From positions 883,381 to 947,380 of the forward strand of contig JADKIP010000014.1 of the NCBI GenBank assembly GCA_016721185.1: a DNA stretch of 64,000 nucleotides, in the 5' to 3' direction. Positions 24,745 through 33,839 of this stretch are shown piece by piece (positions within the stretch are counted from its first letter, which is position 1; every line of letters begins with the position of its first letter). Made by a program: the position numbers and the translations under genes. The notes under the pieces were generated by a model. The model did not search any database. It worked only from the letters and a program-made list of their open reading frames with translations, and was not told the DNA's origin. This DNA is from Candidatus Dechloromonas phosphorivorans. GTDB taxonomy: Bacteria > Pseudomonadota > Gammaproteobacteria > Burkholderiales > Rhodocyclaceae.

Positions 24745-25183
24745 GTCGCTCTCATTGCAGGCTCTTGTGGGGTGCTATTCGAGGTTTGCAGCGATGACTG
24801 GGACGGGTATTTCGATTGCTGCGGTCAACGCCCAAAAAAGGCAAAAACCGGATGCCGGCAAGTAGGTGAAGCGACTGAAGATAACCGGAGTGTGTGTTGC
24901 AGGTTTTGGCATCACCGAAACTATAGGGCGCGCCAAAACCCCGGCAAATACCGATTTCGCGTAATCCGGACTACCGGTTCGCAGGTATCGCGGTGAGGCG
25001 GTAAGACAGGTGGCTAGTGCGAGCGTTGGTCGGCAAGAGCGCGGGCTAGCGGAGGGCTAGAGGGGGGGCAGGCAAAGCGGGGCTACGGCATCAGTCCGTC
25101 AAGCCGGCGAGCGGCAAGGGTTGATTTCAGCCGATACTTAAGCAGGTCGCCGGGATGGCTTGCCGCGCCATCCCGGCATCGAA
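24745..25183. other. Upstream region of groEL paralogue and downstream end of dnaQ, with hairpin
   Basis: This 439-base gap has no gene. GCCGGGATGG (25149-25158) and CCATCCCGGC (25168-25177) form a perfect 10-bp stem with a 9-base loop. It lies just after the dnaQ stop on the reverse strand. No T-run follows in the dnaQ direction, so it is more likely an RNA 3'-end stabiliser or a Rho-associated site than a classical terminator. The groEL leader shows no clear CIRCE element. Confidence 0.5.
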
Positions 25184-25897
25184 TCAAACGACTGGCTCAG
25201 CTTTCGGCAACCAGAGACAAGCGCCTTTCGAGGCCTTGTCGATCAAGCCGAGTACGCGGTCGTGCTCGGCCAGTTCATCTGCGCTGGCGCGCCGGACCAA
25301 CAGCGGCTTGCGCTCGCGCACCGAACCATCCGCCTCCAGTTGCGGGCGAGCCTCGGCATCCGGCTCGATCATCAAAGTGTTCTGACCCCGCGTCATGGCC
25401 AGAAAAACGTCAGCCAGCAGCTCGGTGTCGAGCAATGCGCCGTGCAGGGTGCGGCTGGAGTTGTCGATTTCGTAGCGATCGCACAAGGCATTCAGGTTGT
25501 TGCGCTTGCCCGGATGCAACTCCTTGGCCATCTTCAGCGTATCGGTGACGCGATTGCAGACTGTTTCAACCGGCACGCGGTCGAGACGACGCAGTTCGGC
25601 ATTCAAGAAGCCAAGGTCGAAGGGCGCGTTGTGAATGATTAGTTCGGCACCGTTAATGAACTCCAGGAACTCATCGACAATGTCGGCAAATTTTGGCTTG
25701 TCGGCAAGAAACTCAAGCGTGATGCCATGCACCGCCTGGGCGCCCTCATCGATTTCCCGCTCCGGATTGGTGTATTTGTGCAGATGGCGGCCGGTTAACC
25801 GGCGATTGACCATCTCAATGCAGGCAACTTCGATGATGCGGTGCCCCTGACGCGGGTCGAGGCCGGTGGTTTCAGTATCGAGAACGATTTGTCGCAT
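25184..25897 (-). CDS. dnaQ: DNA polymerase III epsilon subunit (3'-5' proofreading exonuclease)
   Basis: Epsilon removes misincorporated nucleotides for the replicative polymerase. The 237-residue protein begins MRQIVLDTETTGLD with the ExoI acids Asp7 and Glu9. It has HNAPFDLGFLN (ExoII) and HGALLDTELLADV (ExoIII-epsilon His and Asp), a complete DEDDh site. The C-terminal 60 residues would bind the polymerase alpha subunit. It lies 33 bases after rnhA on the same strand; in E. coli the two are neighbours but divergent. Confidence 0.93.
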   Translation of the reverse strand: MRQIVLDTETTGLDPRQGHRIIEVACIEMVNRRLTGRHLHKYTNPEREIDEGAQAVHGITLEFLADKPKFADIVDEFLEFINGAELIIHNAPFDLGFLNAELRRLDRVPVETVCNRVTDTLKMAKELHPGKRNNLNALCDRYEIDNSSRTLHGALLDTELLADVFLAMTRGQNTLMIEPDAEARPQLEADGSVRERKPLLVRRASADELAEHDRVLGLIDKASKGACLWLPKAEPVV

Positions 25898-25930
25898 GTT
25901 GTTTCCTCTGTCGTATCTTCGTTCGCTTTC

Positions 25931-26377
25931 TCAACTCGCCAATTCTTCGATGCCGCGATTGGCCAGCGCATCGGCGCGTTCATTTTCCGGGTGGCCGTTG
26001 TGACCCTTGACCCAGATCCATTCCAGTTTGTGCTGTTTGACTTGGGCATCGAGCAATTGCCAGAGATCGGCATTCTTGACCGGTTTTTTATCCGCTGTCT
26101 TCCAGCCATTGCGCTTCCAGCCGTGAATCCACTCGTTGATGCCCTTCAGGACGTATTGCGAATCGGTATAAATCTTCCCGTTAATCGGGCGCTTTAGCGC
26201 CTCAATGGCGCGGATCGCAGCCATCAGCTCCATGCGGTTGTTGGTGGTTGCTTTCTCGCCACCCCAGAGTTCTTTTTCTTTGTTCCCAGCGCGCAGGATC
26301 GCTCCCCAGCCGCCAGGGCCGGGGTTCCCCTTGCAGGCGCCATCGGTGAAAATCTCTACCGTTTCTTCAATTGTCAT
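25931..26377 (-). CDS. rnhA: Ribonuclease HI
   Basis: RNase HI degrades the RNA strand of RNA-DNA hybrids using two metal ions. The 148-residue protein has all catalytic acids in context: Asp12 (IFTDGACKGNPG), Glu50 (NNRMEL), Asp72 (YTDSQYV) and the late Asp in ENERADALANRG, with the basic handle KRNGWKTADKKPV. It overlaps the end of the upstream methyltransferase gene by 11 bases and precedes dnaQ, so the three are probably one transcript. Confidence 0.94.
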   Translation of the reverse strand: MTIEETVEIFTDGACKGNPGPGGWGAILRAGNKEKELWGGEKATTNNRMELMAAIRAIEALKRPINGKIYTDSQYVLKGINEWIHGWKRNGWKTADKKPVKNADLWQLLDAQVKQHKLEWIWVKGHNGHPENERADALANRGIEELAS

Positions 26378-27083
26378 TACTTTCCTTTTGTGCCATTGGG
26401 TGCAGCGCTGCGGCGCGTACCGGCTTCTTTTTCCAGTTTGGGGTAATCAAACGCATGCTGTGCACACGCTTGATGGCGCGCAGCATATAAACCCCCCCGG
26501 AAAAGTTCCAGCAGCGTTCACCGACGGTTTCAATCACCGGCCAGCGTTGCAACCATTGCTGCTGCTCGAAGGGGGGCGCGAAGCAGCCCAGTGTGCCGCG
26601 GTCAACCTCAAAACCAAGCAGTTTTAACCAATCCCTGAGCCGCCTCATCGAGAGATAGCTGCCATGCCAGGGGAAATTGCCGGAACGATTGATCCGTCTT
26701 TTCAATCCCCATAGCGAGAGAGGATTGAAACCAGTAATGATGACCTGACCTTCCGGAATAAGGATGCGCTCAACTTCACGCAGAATCTGGTGCGGATCAT
26801 CGCTGAACTCCAGCGCATGGGGCAAAACAACGAGATCGATACTTTGCGAGGCGAAGGGCAGGGCGACAAGATCACAAAGTGCATCAACGGCGCCGGAGTC
26901 GCCTGCTTTCTGGCGTAACGGAATGCGATTGGCCTGCAGAAAATCAAACTGCGGCAGGCCGAGTTGCAAGGCATTAAAACCAAAAACATCGGCCACCGCG
27001 GCGTCCAGATTGCGCTGCTCCCAGCCCATGACGTAACAGCCCTGCGCCGAATTCAGCCAGGTGTCGAGTCCGGGAATTGACAT
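26367..27083 (-). CDS. yafS: SAM-dependent methyltransferase, YafS-like
   Basis: This class I methyltransferase-like protein (about 238 residues from ATG 27083) has LPFASQSIDLVVLPHALEFSDDP (acidic loop region), the EVERILIPEGQVIITGFNP strand and a basic tail. Gene order gloB|yafS-rnhA-dnaQ is the same set of neighbours as in E. coli, which supports the name. The start MSIPGLDTWLN leaves a 28-base shared leader with divergent gloB. Upstream in-frame ATGs would fall inside gloB. The substrate is unknown. Confidence 0.8.
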   Translation of the reverse strand: MSIPGLDTWLNSAQGCYVMGWEQRNLDAAVADVFGFNALQLGLPQFDFLQANRIPLRQKAGDSGAVDALCDLVALPFASQSIDLVVLPHALEFSDDPHQILREVERILIPEGQVIITGFNPLSLWGLKRRINRSGNFPWHGSYLSMRRLRDWLKLLGFEVDRGTLGCFAPPFEQQQWLQRWPVIETVGERCWNFSGGVYMLRAIKRVHSMRLITPNWKKKPVRAAALHPMAQKESNDN

Positions 27084-27111
27084 CCGGCGTCGCTGACTTG
27101 ATAGTTCCGGT

Positions 27112-27867
27112 ATGTTCAAAATTTCACTCATTCCTGCATTCAAAGACAATTACATCTGGCTGCTGACGCAAGGCAACCGCGCTTTCGTCGTCGACCCTGG
27201 CGATGCAGCGCCCGTGCTGGCCAGGCTGGAAACCGACGGTCTGAGGCTCGAAGGCATCCTGATCACGCATCACCATGCTGACCACCAAGGCGGCGTTGCC
27301 GAGCTGAAAGCGCGCTATCCGGTGGAGGTTTTTGCCCCGGCCGGGGAGTCTATCACAGGCGTTACTCGCCCTTTGAGCGGTGGCGAAAGCATTGATGTGC
27401 TCGGCCAAAGTGTTGTCGTAATGACGGTTCCTGGCCACACCCTGGGCCATCTTGCCTACCATGCAACGGGTGCGCTTTTTTGTGGGGATACGCTGTTTGG
27501 TGCCGGTTGCGGCCGTTTGTTTGAAGGGACGCCAGCGCAAATGTCAGCCTCGCTCGACAGCATTGCCAACCTGCCCGACGACACCAGAATCTACTGTGCC
27601 CACGAATACACCGAGGCCAATCTGCGCTTTGCGCTCGCCGTCGAGCCAGAGAATTCTGCGCTGCAGCAGCGAGTCGTGGAGGTCGCCGCTTTGCGGGCGG
27701 TGGGCTTGCCTAGCGTGCCCTCAACACTGGCCGAAGAAAAAGCCACCAACCCGTTCCTGCGCTGTGCCGAGCCCGCCGTGATTGACGCCGGCTTGCAGCA
27801 TGCTGCGGTCAACCGTTCAAAAACCGCAATCTTCAGCGCCATTCGCGGCTGGCGAAATAACTTTTAG
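27112..27867 (+). CDS. gloB: Hydroxyacylglutathione hydrolase (glyoxalase II)
   Basis: Hydrolyses S-lactoylglutathione to lactate and glutathione, the second step of methylglyoxal detoxification. The 251-residue metallo-beta-lactamase-fold enzyme has the dinuclear metal motif THHHADH (residues 52-58), later PGHTLGHLAYH and FCGDTLFGAGCGRLFEG. The C-terminal part contains CAHEYTEANLRFA and KATNPFLR, typical of GloB substrate binding. It is divergent from yafS and ends convergently with the CheY-like gene, overlapping by 4 bases. Confidence 0.94.
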   Translation: MFKISLIPAFKDNYIWLLTQGNRAFVVDPGDAAPVLARLETDGLRLEGILITHHHADHQGGVAELKARYPVEVFAPAGESITGVTRPLSGGESIDVLGQSVVVMTVPGHTLGHLAYHATGALFCGDTLFGAGCGRLFEGTPAQMSASLDSIANLPDDTRIYCAHEYTEANLRFALAVEPENSALQQRVVEVAALRAVGLPSVPSTLAEEKATNPFLRCAEPAVIDAGLQHAAVNRSKTAIFSAIRGWRNNF

Positions 27868-28256
27868 GTTGGCTGCTGGCGAATTCGGAGAGCGACTTTT
27901 TCCAGCGTATCGAGGATGCGGGCGGCGTTGAAAGGTTTGATGATGAAACCGCTGGCGCCGTTCTGGATTGATTCCTGAACCGTTTCCGGGTCAGCATTGC
28001 TGGTGATCATTACCACTTCGGTTTCTGGTCTTGCGACCTTGATTTCGCACAGTGCATCGAGGCCATTCTTCTCTGGCATGATCACATCAAGGCAAACAAT
28101 ATCCGGTTTGAGCCGGCCAGCCATTTCAACAGCCAGAACCCCATTCCGGGCTTCACCGATGACTTCGTAGACATCGCCTCGTAACATGCTCCGCAGGATG
28201 CTGCGCATCATGTCGTTATCATCAACGATTACGATCGAGATACATTTCTTGGCCAT
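27864..28256 (-). CDS. CheY-like single-domain response regulator
   Basis: A 130-residue receiver domain without output domain. Phosphorylation site Asp57 (CLDVIMPEKNG), acidic pocket Asp12-Asp13, switch Thr85 (MITSNAD) and Lys107 (IIKPFN) are all present. It can therefore act by protein contact, as CheY or as a relay. It follows the small membrane protein by 3 bases, an apparent operon. No histidine kinase is next to it; the Ser/Thr kinase at 33.8 kb is not linked. Confidence 0.88.
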   Translation of the reverse strand: MAKKCISIVIVDDNDMMRSILRSMLRGDVYEVIGEARNGVLAVEMAGRLKPDIVCLDVIMPEKNGLDALCEIKVARPETEVVMITSNADPETVQESIQNGASGFIIKPFNAARILDTLEKVALRIRQQPT

Positions 28257-28259
28257 GAT

Positions 28260-28688
28260 CTAACGACAATATGAGTTAAAGAAAATCAGTGATCCAACCG
28301 CCAGGGCGACGGCACAAATCGCCCATCGGATACCACCGATCAGCGCTCGGCGCGCCTGATGATGGGCTGAGCGTTGTTTGAACTGGAAATACTGCTGAAA
28401 TTCGCCCAAGGTCAGCAAACAGGTAAATAAGAAAAAGATCATTCCACAGAACATGAAAATGATAATTCCATTGGTCATTTCCCGGCATGCACCGGCAGTA
28501 TGGCGGAGCGACATCAGAATCGCATCAGTTTTGAAAGCAAAACCGCTGATAAGGTAGGCTAGCAGAGCAAAGAGGCTGATCAGCCCAATGACCAGCCATG
28601 TTTGCCAGCGCCCGAGCTGGGCCAGTGCGTTCTTTATATCGTTAATGAGCCATTGCATGCATTTTAGCCGCGTTTTGAGCGGGTCCAT
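28260..28688 (-). CDS. Small membrane protein in operon with CheY-like regulator
   Basis: The 142-residue protein has three hydrophobic helices (about residues 31-51, 73-93 and 118-138) and polar connecting segments (FQFKQRSAHHQARRA). It resembles no family that I can name. Starts at 28688 or the internal Met of MQWLINDIKNAL are possible. The 3-base spacing to the response regulator suggests a shared role, perhaps membrane docking of the regulator. It is divergent from the DUF748 gene. Confidence 0.65.
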   Translation of the reverse strand: MDPLKTRLKCMQWLINDIKNALAQLGRWQTWLVIGLISLFALLAYLISGFAFKTDAILMSLRHTAGACREMTNGIIIFMFCGMIFFLFTCLLTLGEFQQYFQFKQRSAHHQARRALIGGIRWAICAVALAVGSLIFFNSYCR

Positions 28689-28731
28689 TGTGATAAATTT
28701 GGTAAAAGCTAAATTCTAAGGGCAGATTAAC

Positions 28732-31700
28732 ATGGCAGAGCAAGCGGCAATCATTTCCACACTGAAATCGTCTCGTGGCAAGCGAATTGCCATTTGGCTG
28801 GTGGGGATCTTTTTGCTTTTTGGCTTGCTGGGTTATTTCGCGGCGCCGCCACTGATTAAATCCATTCTGCTCAAGCAACTTTCGCAGGAGTTGAAGCGCG
28901 AAGTCAGTATCGAAAAAATCGACATCAGCCCTTACGCGCTATCGGCCCAGATCAGTGGTCTGTCGATCAAGGCCGAGGGCGGCAAGGAAGTCGCGGGTTT
29001 CGATGAGCTATTCGTCAATCTGTCATCAGCCTCCATCTTCAAACTGGCTGCCGTGGTTGATGAAGTCAGACTGCGGGGCTTGCGGCTGGCCATCGCGCGC
29101 GTATCCGAAGGGCGCTACGACATTTCCGATTTGCTTGATAAATGGATGCAGCCCAAGGATGAACCACCGAGTGAACTGCCTCATTTTTCGGTGAATAATA
29201 TTCAGTTGATTGGCGGCAAGATCGAATTCGATGACCAGCCCAAGGGCAAGGTTCACACAATCAGTGACGTTAATCTGGCACTGCCCTTCGTTTCAAATTT
29301 GCCCTATCAGGTGGAAATATTGGTTGAACCTAGCTTTTCAGCCAATTTCAACGGTTCACCGCTGGCTTTGAAGGGGCGAAGCAAGCCCTTTGCAAACACC
29401 CATGAAAGTGAGCTCGATCTCGATCTGGACCGCTTTGATCTGGCTGCCTTGCAGCCTTATCTGCCGGAGTCTGTGCCGGTCCGACTGAATGCCGGCACGC
29501 TGGATTCGGAGTTGAAAGTCGTCTTCAAGGAATTATCCGACCAGGTTTTTTCGTTGAGCGTGATCGGTAGCGCCCATATTTCCGGCCTGGCGCTGGCCGA
29601 GAGCAATGGTTTGCCGCTGGTCGGCTGGAAGCGGCTCGACGTTGATCTGGAGAACGCGGACCTGATCAACCAGAAAATCGCGGTCAAGCGCGTTGCGCTG
29701 GATGGTCTGGATGCGACGCTGTCGGTCAATCGTCAGGGTGAATTCAACGTGCTGGTACTGGCTGAAAAGCTGGCTAAACCTGCGGTAAAAGAGGCGCCGC
29801 CGGCACCGGCAAACGCCAAGCCGCTGGTCTGGTCGCTCAACGAGTTTGCCTTGAGCAATGGCCTGATTCGCTGGAAGGATGAATCGAACCTGTCGCCAGT
29901 CGCGGGGGAGTTGCGTCATCTGCAGGTGGTCGTCGGCAAGCTCGATAGCACATTGGTTGAGCCGATTGAGATCAGCGAGGCGAGCTACCAGGTCGATCTT
30001 GGCGATCGCTTCCGGGTGGAAAAAATGCTGGTCAAGGGCATCCGTGTTGATTTGCCGGCACACCGGATCGATATCGCCGAAGTAACCAATAGCCAGACGC
30101 GCGCCCGCATGGTGCGCAACAAGGCGGGCAAGATTGAGTGGGTTAGTTCGCCGCTGTTAAAAACAATTCGGGCGGCAGACGCCAAAATTCAGGATGAGCG
30201 GCCGTGGATCGGCAACGTCGCCAAATTGAATATCGAGGATCTCGGATTTCGCTTTGAGGATAATTCGACTCAACCCGCCGCCGCGCAATCGCTGGATGGC
30301 TTCAACCTGCACGGTGAAAATCTCACCAACGAGCCGGGAAAAAAAGGCAGGATTTCGCTGAAGAGCAAGATCAACAACAAGGGTAGTTTGAGTGTTGAGG
30401 GTAGTGTGCAAGTCTTCCCGCTCGATCTGGCGGTGAAAGTTGAAACGATCGCTATTCCCTTGTTGCCCTTGCAGCCTTACTTTGCCGAGTACGTAACGAT
30501 TGCGCTGACGCGTGGACAGGTTTCCAACAAAGGTGAGGCCACGGCGCGGATCGACAAGGATGGTTTGAAGGCCGCCTACAAGGGGTCGGTGACGGTGGGC
30601 GACTTGCTTGCGGTCGACAAGGAAAAGAGTGCTGATTTCCTTAAATGGAAGTCGTTGTTTCTGGGTGGGATTGATTTCCGCCTGGCGCCTTTGGCAATCA
30701 ATGTGGGTGAAATTGCGTTGTCGGATTTCTATTCCAAGCTGATTTTGAGCGAAACGGGCCGTCTGAATGTGCAGGATATTGTCCGTAAGCCGGCCGGTGA
30801 ATCCGCGCCAGTGGTGGAGAAAGCGGCTAGTTCCAGTGCCGGGGAACAAACGGCGGTAATTACGCCCTCCGTGGCTGCGGTTGAAAAGCCACTCATTCCC
30901 ATCAAAATTGCCAAAATCACCTTGCAGAATGGCACGGTCAACTTTTCGGATTTCTTCGTTAAACCGAATTACACCGTCAATGTGGGCAAACTCGGCGGCC
31001 GCATCACCGGCCTTTCTTCGGCAGCAGACAGCGTCGCGGATCTGGAGCTGCGGGGGAGCTACGCCAATACCGCACCGGTGCAGATTGCCGGCAAGCTGAA
31101 CCCGCTGGCAGCCAAGCCTTACCTCGATATCAAGGCCGATGTGACGGGGATTGATCTGGTTGGTTTTTCGCCGTATTCCGGCAAATATGCCGGTTACAAC
31201 ATCGAGAAGGGGAAGCTCTCACTCAATCTTGCCTACAAACTGGAAAATAATCAGTTGACCGCAGAAAACCGCTTGTTTATTGATCAATTCACCTTTGGCG
31301 AGAAGGTTGAAAGTCCGACCGCAACGTCGCTGCCGGTCAATCTGGCGATCTCCCTCCTGAAGAATAACCGTGGCGAAATCGATCTCAATTTGCCGATCTC
31401 CGGTTCGCTGGATGATCCGCAATTCTCGATTGGCGGATTGATTTTCAAGGTGATCGGCAACCTTTTCGTCAAGGCAGTGACCTCGCCGTTTGCCTTGCTG
31501 GGATCAATGTTTGGTGGTGGCGAGGAGCTTTCCCATGTCGAATTTGCTCCCGGTCGAGCGACGATCAACGAAGCTGGGAGTAAAAAGCTGGAAGTGCTGG
31601 CCAAGGCACTGAACGAACGCGCCGCGCTGAAGCTCGAAATTACTGGACGGGCTGATCCAGAAGCCGATAAGGAGGGTGTCAAGCGGGTGGCGCTGGAGCG

Positions 31701-32079
31701 TGCGGTGAAGGCTCAAAAGCTGAAGGAAACCCTGAAAAAAGGTGATGAAGGTGACTCGCTGGATAGCATTCAAATTGCGCCGGAAGAGTACAAAATTTAT
31801 CTGACACGCGCCTACAAGGAAGCCAAATTTCCCAAGCCGCGCAACGTCGTTGGCTTGCAGAAGGATCTGCCGGTTGAAGAAATGGAAAAACTGATGTTGA
31901 CCAATCTCCAGGTCACTGAAGACGATATCCGTCAACTGGCGAAACAGCGGGCAGAAAATATCCAGGCCTGGCTGATCGATCCGGGCAAGGTGCCGGTAGA
32001 ACGGATTTTTCTGCTTCCCCCGAAGTCTGAGGCTGACGAAAAAGCCAGCGCCATGCGCGCTGACTTTTCGCTAAGGTAG
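28732..32079 (+). CDS. DUF748 / AsmA-like giant envelope protein
   Basis: A 1115-residue protein has one N-terminal membrane anchor (about residues 19-38). A long beta-rich periplasmic body follows with repeated segments of the kind seen in AsmA/TamB-like proteins (for example GTLDSELKVVF, NGTVNFSDFFVKPNYTV, LDIKADVTGIDLVG). The end resembles DUF748 proteins: HVEFAPGRATINEAG and a charged helical tail. Such bridge-like proteins are thought to move phospholipids or support outer-membrane assembly. An AAGGGC site precedes the ATG. It lies 7 bases upstream of rmuC; whether they share a function is unclear. Confidence 0.88.
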   Translation: MAEQAAIISTLKSSRGKRIAIWLVGIFLLFGLLGYFAAPPLIKSILLKQLSQELKREVSIEKIDISPYALSAQISGLSIKAEGGKEVAGFDELFVNLSSASIFKLAAVVDEVRLRGLRLAIARVSEGRYDISDLLDKWMQPKDEPPSELPHFSVNNIQLIGGKIEFDDQPKGKVHTISDVNLALPFVSNLPYQVEILVEPSFSANFNGSPLALKGRSKPFANTHESELDLDLDRFDLAALQPYLPESVPVRLNAGTLDSELKVVFKELSDQVFSLSVIGSAHISGLALAESNGLPLVGWKRLDVDLENADLINQKIAVKRVALDGLDATLSVNRQGEFNVLVLAEKLAKPAVKEAPPAPANAKPLVWSLNEFALSNGLIRWKDESNLSPVAGELRHLQVVVGKLDSTLVEPIEISEASYQVDLGDRFRVEKMLVKGIRVDLPAHRIDIAEVTNSQTRARMVRNKAGKIEWVSSPLLKTIRAADAKIQDERPWIGNVAKLNIEDLGFRFEDNSTQPAAAQSLDGFNLHGENLTNEPGKKGRISLKSKINNKGSLSVEGSVQVFPLDLAVKVETIAIPLLPLQPYFAEYVTIALTRGQVSNKGEATARIDKDGLKAAYKGSVTVGDLLAVDKEKSADFLKWKSLFLGGIDFRLAPLAINVGEIALSDFYSKLILSETGRLNVQDIVRKPAGESAPVVEKAASSSAGEQTAVITPSVAAVEKPLIPIKIAKITLQNGTVNFSDFFVKPNYTVNVGKLGGRITGLSSAADSVADLELRGSYANTAPVQIAGKLNPLAAKPYLDIKADVTGIDLVGFSPYSGKYAGYNIEKGKLSLNLAYKLENNQLTAENRLFIDQFTFGEKVESPTATSLPVNLAISLLKNNRGEIDLNLPISGSLDDPQFSIGGLIFKVIGNLFVKAVTSPFALLGSMFGGGEELSHVEFAPGRATINEAGSKKLEVLAKALNERAALKLEITGRADPEADKEGVKRVALERAVKAQKLKETLKKGDEGDSLDSIQIAPEEYKIYLTRAYKEAKFPKPRNVVGLQKDLPVEEMEKLMLTNLQVTEDDIRQLAKQRAENIQAWLIDPGKVPVERIFLLPPKSEADEKASAMRADFSLR

Positions 32080-32086
32080 GCCGCTG

Positions 32087-33421
32087 ATGGGCCAAACAAT
32101 GAGCCTGCTTTTACTGGCGGGCCTGGTGGTTGTCATTCTGCTGCAGCTAGTCATGCTGCTGCGCGGCAAGAACGGGCGTGACGATGAAATGCGCTTCCGC
32201 GCTTTGCAGGAGGCGCAGGAAAAAGGCATGGTGCGCTTGGAGCGCGAGCTGCGTGAGGAACTCTCGCGCGGGCGGCGGGAGGATGCCGAGGAAGCGTTTC
32301 GTGATCGTGATGAGCGGGCGCACTCGTCGAACCTGCTCAGTCAGACAGTGACAACGCAAGTCGGGCAGTTTGGCACTTTGCAAGCTGAACGACTGGAAGC
32401 TTTTGCTCGCGAATTGAACCGCTTTTCACTCGGCCTCGACGAGCGTTTCGAGCGCCTTAAATTAAGCGTTGAAAGCCGGTTGACCGCAATTCAGGTTGAT
32501 AACTCGGCCAAACTTGAGGAAATGCGGCGCACCGTCGACGAAAAATTGCACGCAACGCTGGAGCAGCGGCTTGGGCAATCCTTCCAGATGGTCAGTGAGC
32601 GATTGGAGCAGGTGCACCGTGGCCTTGGGGAAATGCAGACACTGGCGGCAGGCGTCGGCGACCTAAAACGGGTACTGACCAACGTCAAGACACGCGGTAC
32701 CTGGGGCGAGGTGCAGCTATCCGCCTTGCTGGAACAATTACTGACGGCCGATCAGTTTTCGGCCAATGTCGCGACCCGACCGGATACCAATGAGCGGGTC
32801 GATTTCGCCATTCGTTTACCCGGCAAGGGGGATGGCGCGGTGGTCTGGCTGCCGATTGATGCCAAGTTTCCGATTGAGGACTATCAGCGTTTGCTTGATG
32901 CCCAGGACCGTTGTGATCCGGCGGCCGTTGAAGAGGCGGCAAAAGCCATTGAAATGCGCTTGAAAAACGAGGCCAGGAGCATTCGCGACAAATATGTTTC
33001 GCCGCCCCATACCACCGACTTTGCCCTGCTCTATTTGCCGATCGAAGGCTTGTACGCCGAGGCGCTGCGCCGGCCGGGGCTGGCTGAAATCCTGCAGCGC
33101 GACTTCCGGGTTAGCCTGGCCGGGCCAACGACGCTGGCGGCGCTGCTCAATAGCCTGCAAATGGGTTTCCGGACACTGGCGATCGAGCAGCGCTCAGCGG
33201 AAGTTTGGGCAGTCCTCGGTGCCGTGAAAACTGAATTCGGCAAATTTGGCGAAGCGCTGGCGCACACCAAGAAAAAACTGGATGAAGCAAGCAACAGCAT
33301 CAGCAAGGCAGAAACCCGGACGCGCCAGCTATCACGCCGGCTGAAAGAAGTTGAAGCCCTGCCGGTGGGTGAATCGGAAAACTTGATTGGGGTAACGGAT
33401 TTAGATGGCGAAGACGACTGA
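32087..33421 (+). CDS. rmuC: DNA recombination protein RmuC
   Basis: RmuC proteins limit inversions between short inverted repeats and resemble nucleases. The 444-residue protein has an N-terminal membrane helix (about residues 5-23), a coiled coil to about 190, and the RmuC domain (KTRGTWGEVQLSALLEQLL, VVWLPIDAKFPIEDYQRL, FALLYLPIEGLYAEALRR). Lys and Asp of IDAKFP are the nuclease-like motif. The DUF3293 gene overlaps its 3' end by 17 bases. Confidence 0.92.
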   Translation: MGQTMSLLLLAGLVVVILLQLVMLLRGKNGRDDEMRFRALQEAQEKGMVRLERELREELSRGRREDAEEAFRDRDERAHSSNLLSQTVTTQVGQFGTLQAERLEAFARELNRFSLGLDERFERLKLSVESRLTAIQVDNSAKLEEMRRTVDEKLHATLEQRLGQSFQMVSERLEQVHRGLGEMQTLAAGVGDLKRVLTNVKTRGTWGEVQLSALLEQLLTADQFSANVATRPDTNERVDFAIRLPGKGDGAVVWLPIDAKFPIEDYQRLLDAQDRCDPAAVEEAAKAIEMRLKNEARSIRDKYVSPPHTTDFALLYLPIEGLYAEALRRPGLAEILQRDFRVSLAGPTTLAALLNSLQMGFRTLAIEQRSAEVWAVLGAVKTEFGKFGEALAHTKKKLDEASNSISKAETRTRQLSRRLKEVEALPVGESENLIGVTDLDGEDD

Positions 33422-33839
33422 ACTGGAAACGGCGTACCGTGCGACAACCTACCGGGTTTTTCTGCCGGGCGGGTTTGCGGATTTGCGGATTGGGCAAGTC
33501 AATGAAACGCTGAACTGTTGGCTCGAGACTGCGGGTTGTGCGAACTATGCAATTATTTCAGCATACAACCCGGGTTCGCAGCGGGTTGATGCTGCCAAGA
33601 ATGCCGAACGCCAATCACAACTGGAGTGTGATTTGCTTGAGGGCAACTATGAACCGTATGCCGGTGAAAACGTGCCGGATGACGATAGTGGCCTGCTTGA
33701 GGAAAGTTGTTTTGTGTCCGATATCGCGCTGGAAGACGCTTGTGCGCTAGCCGATGATTTTGGGCAGAATGCAATTGTTTATGGGGGCGCCAACGGTGTT
33801 CCCGGTCTGCTCTGGATTGAACCCATAGAAGAAAAATAA
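33405..33839 (+). CDS. DUF3293 domain protein
   Basis: The 144-residue protein of the DUF3293 family reads YRATTYRVFLPGGFADLRIG at residues 8-27, then AIISAYNPGSQRVDAAKN and an acidic middle (PDDDSGLLEES). No reaction is known for the family. It overlaps rmuC by 17 bases and its last base is shared with the ATG of the kinase gene (TAATG), so rmuC, this gene and the kinase form a translationally linked series. Confidence 0.8.
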   Translation: MAKTTELETAYRATTYRVFLPGGFADLRIGQVNETLNCWLETAGCANYAIISAYNPGSQRVDAAKNAERQSQLECDLLEGNYEPYAGENVPDDDSGLLEESCFVSDIALEDACALADDFGQNAIVYGGANGVPGLLWIEPIEEK

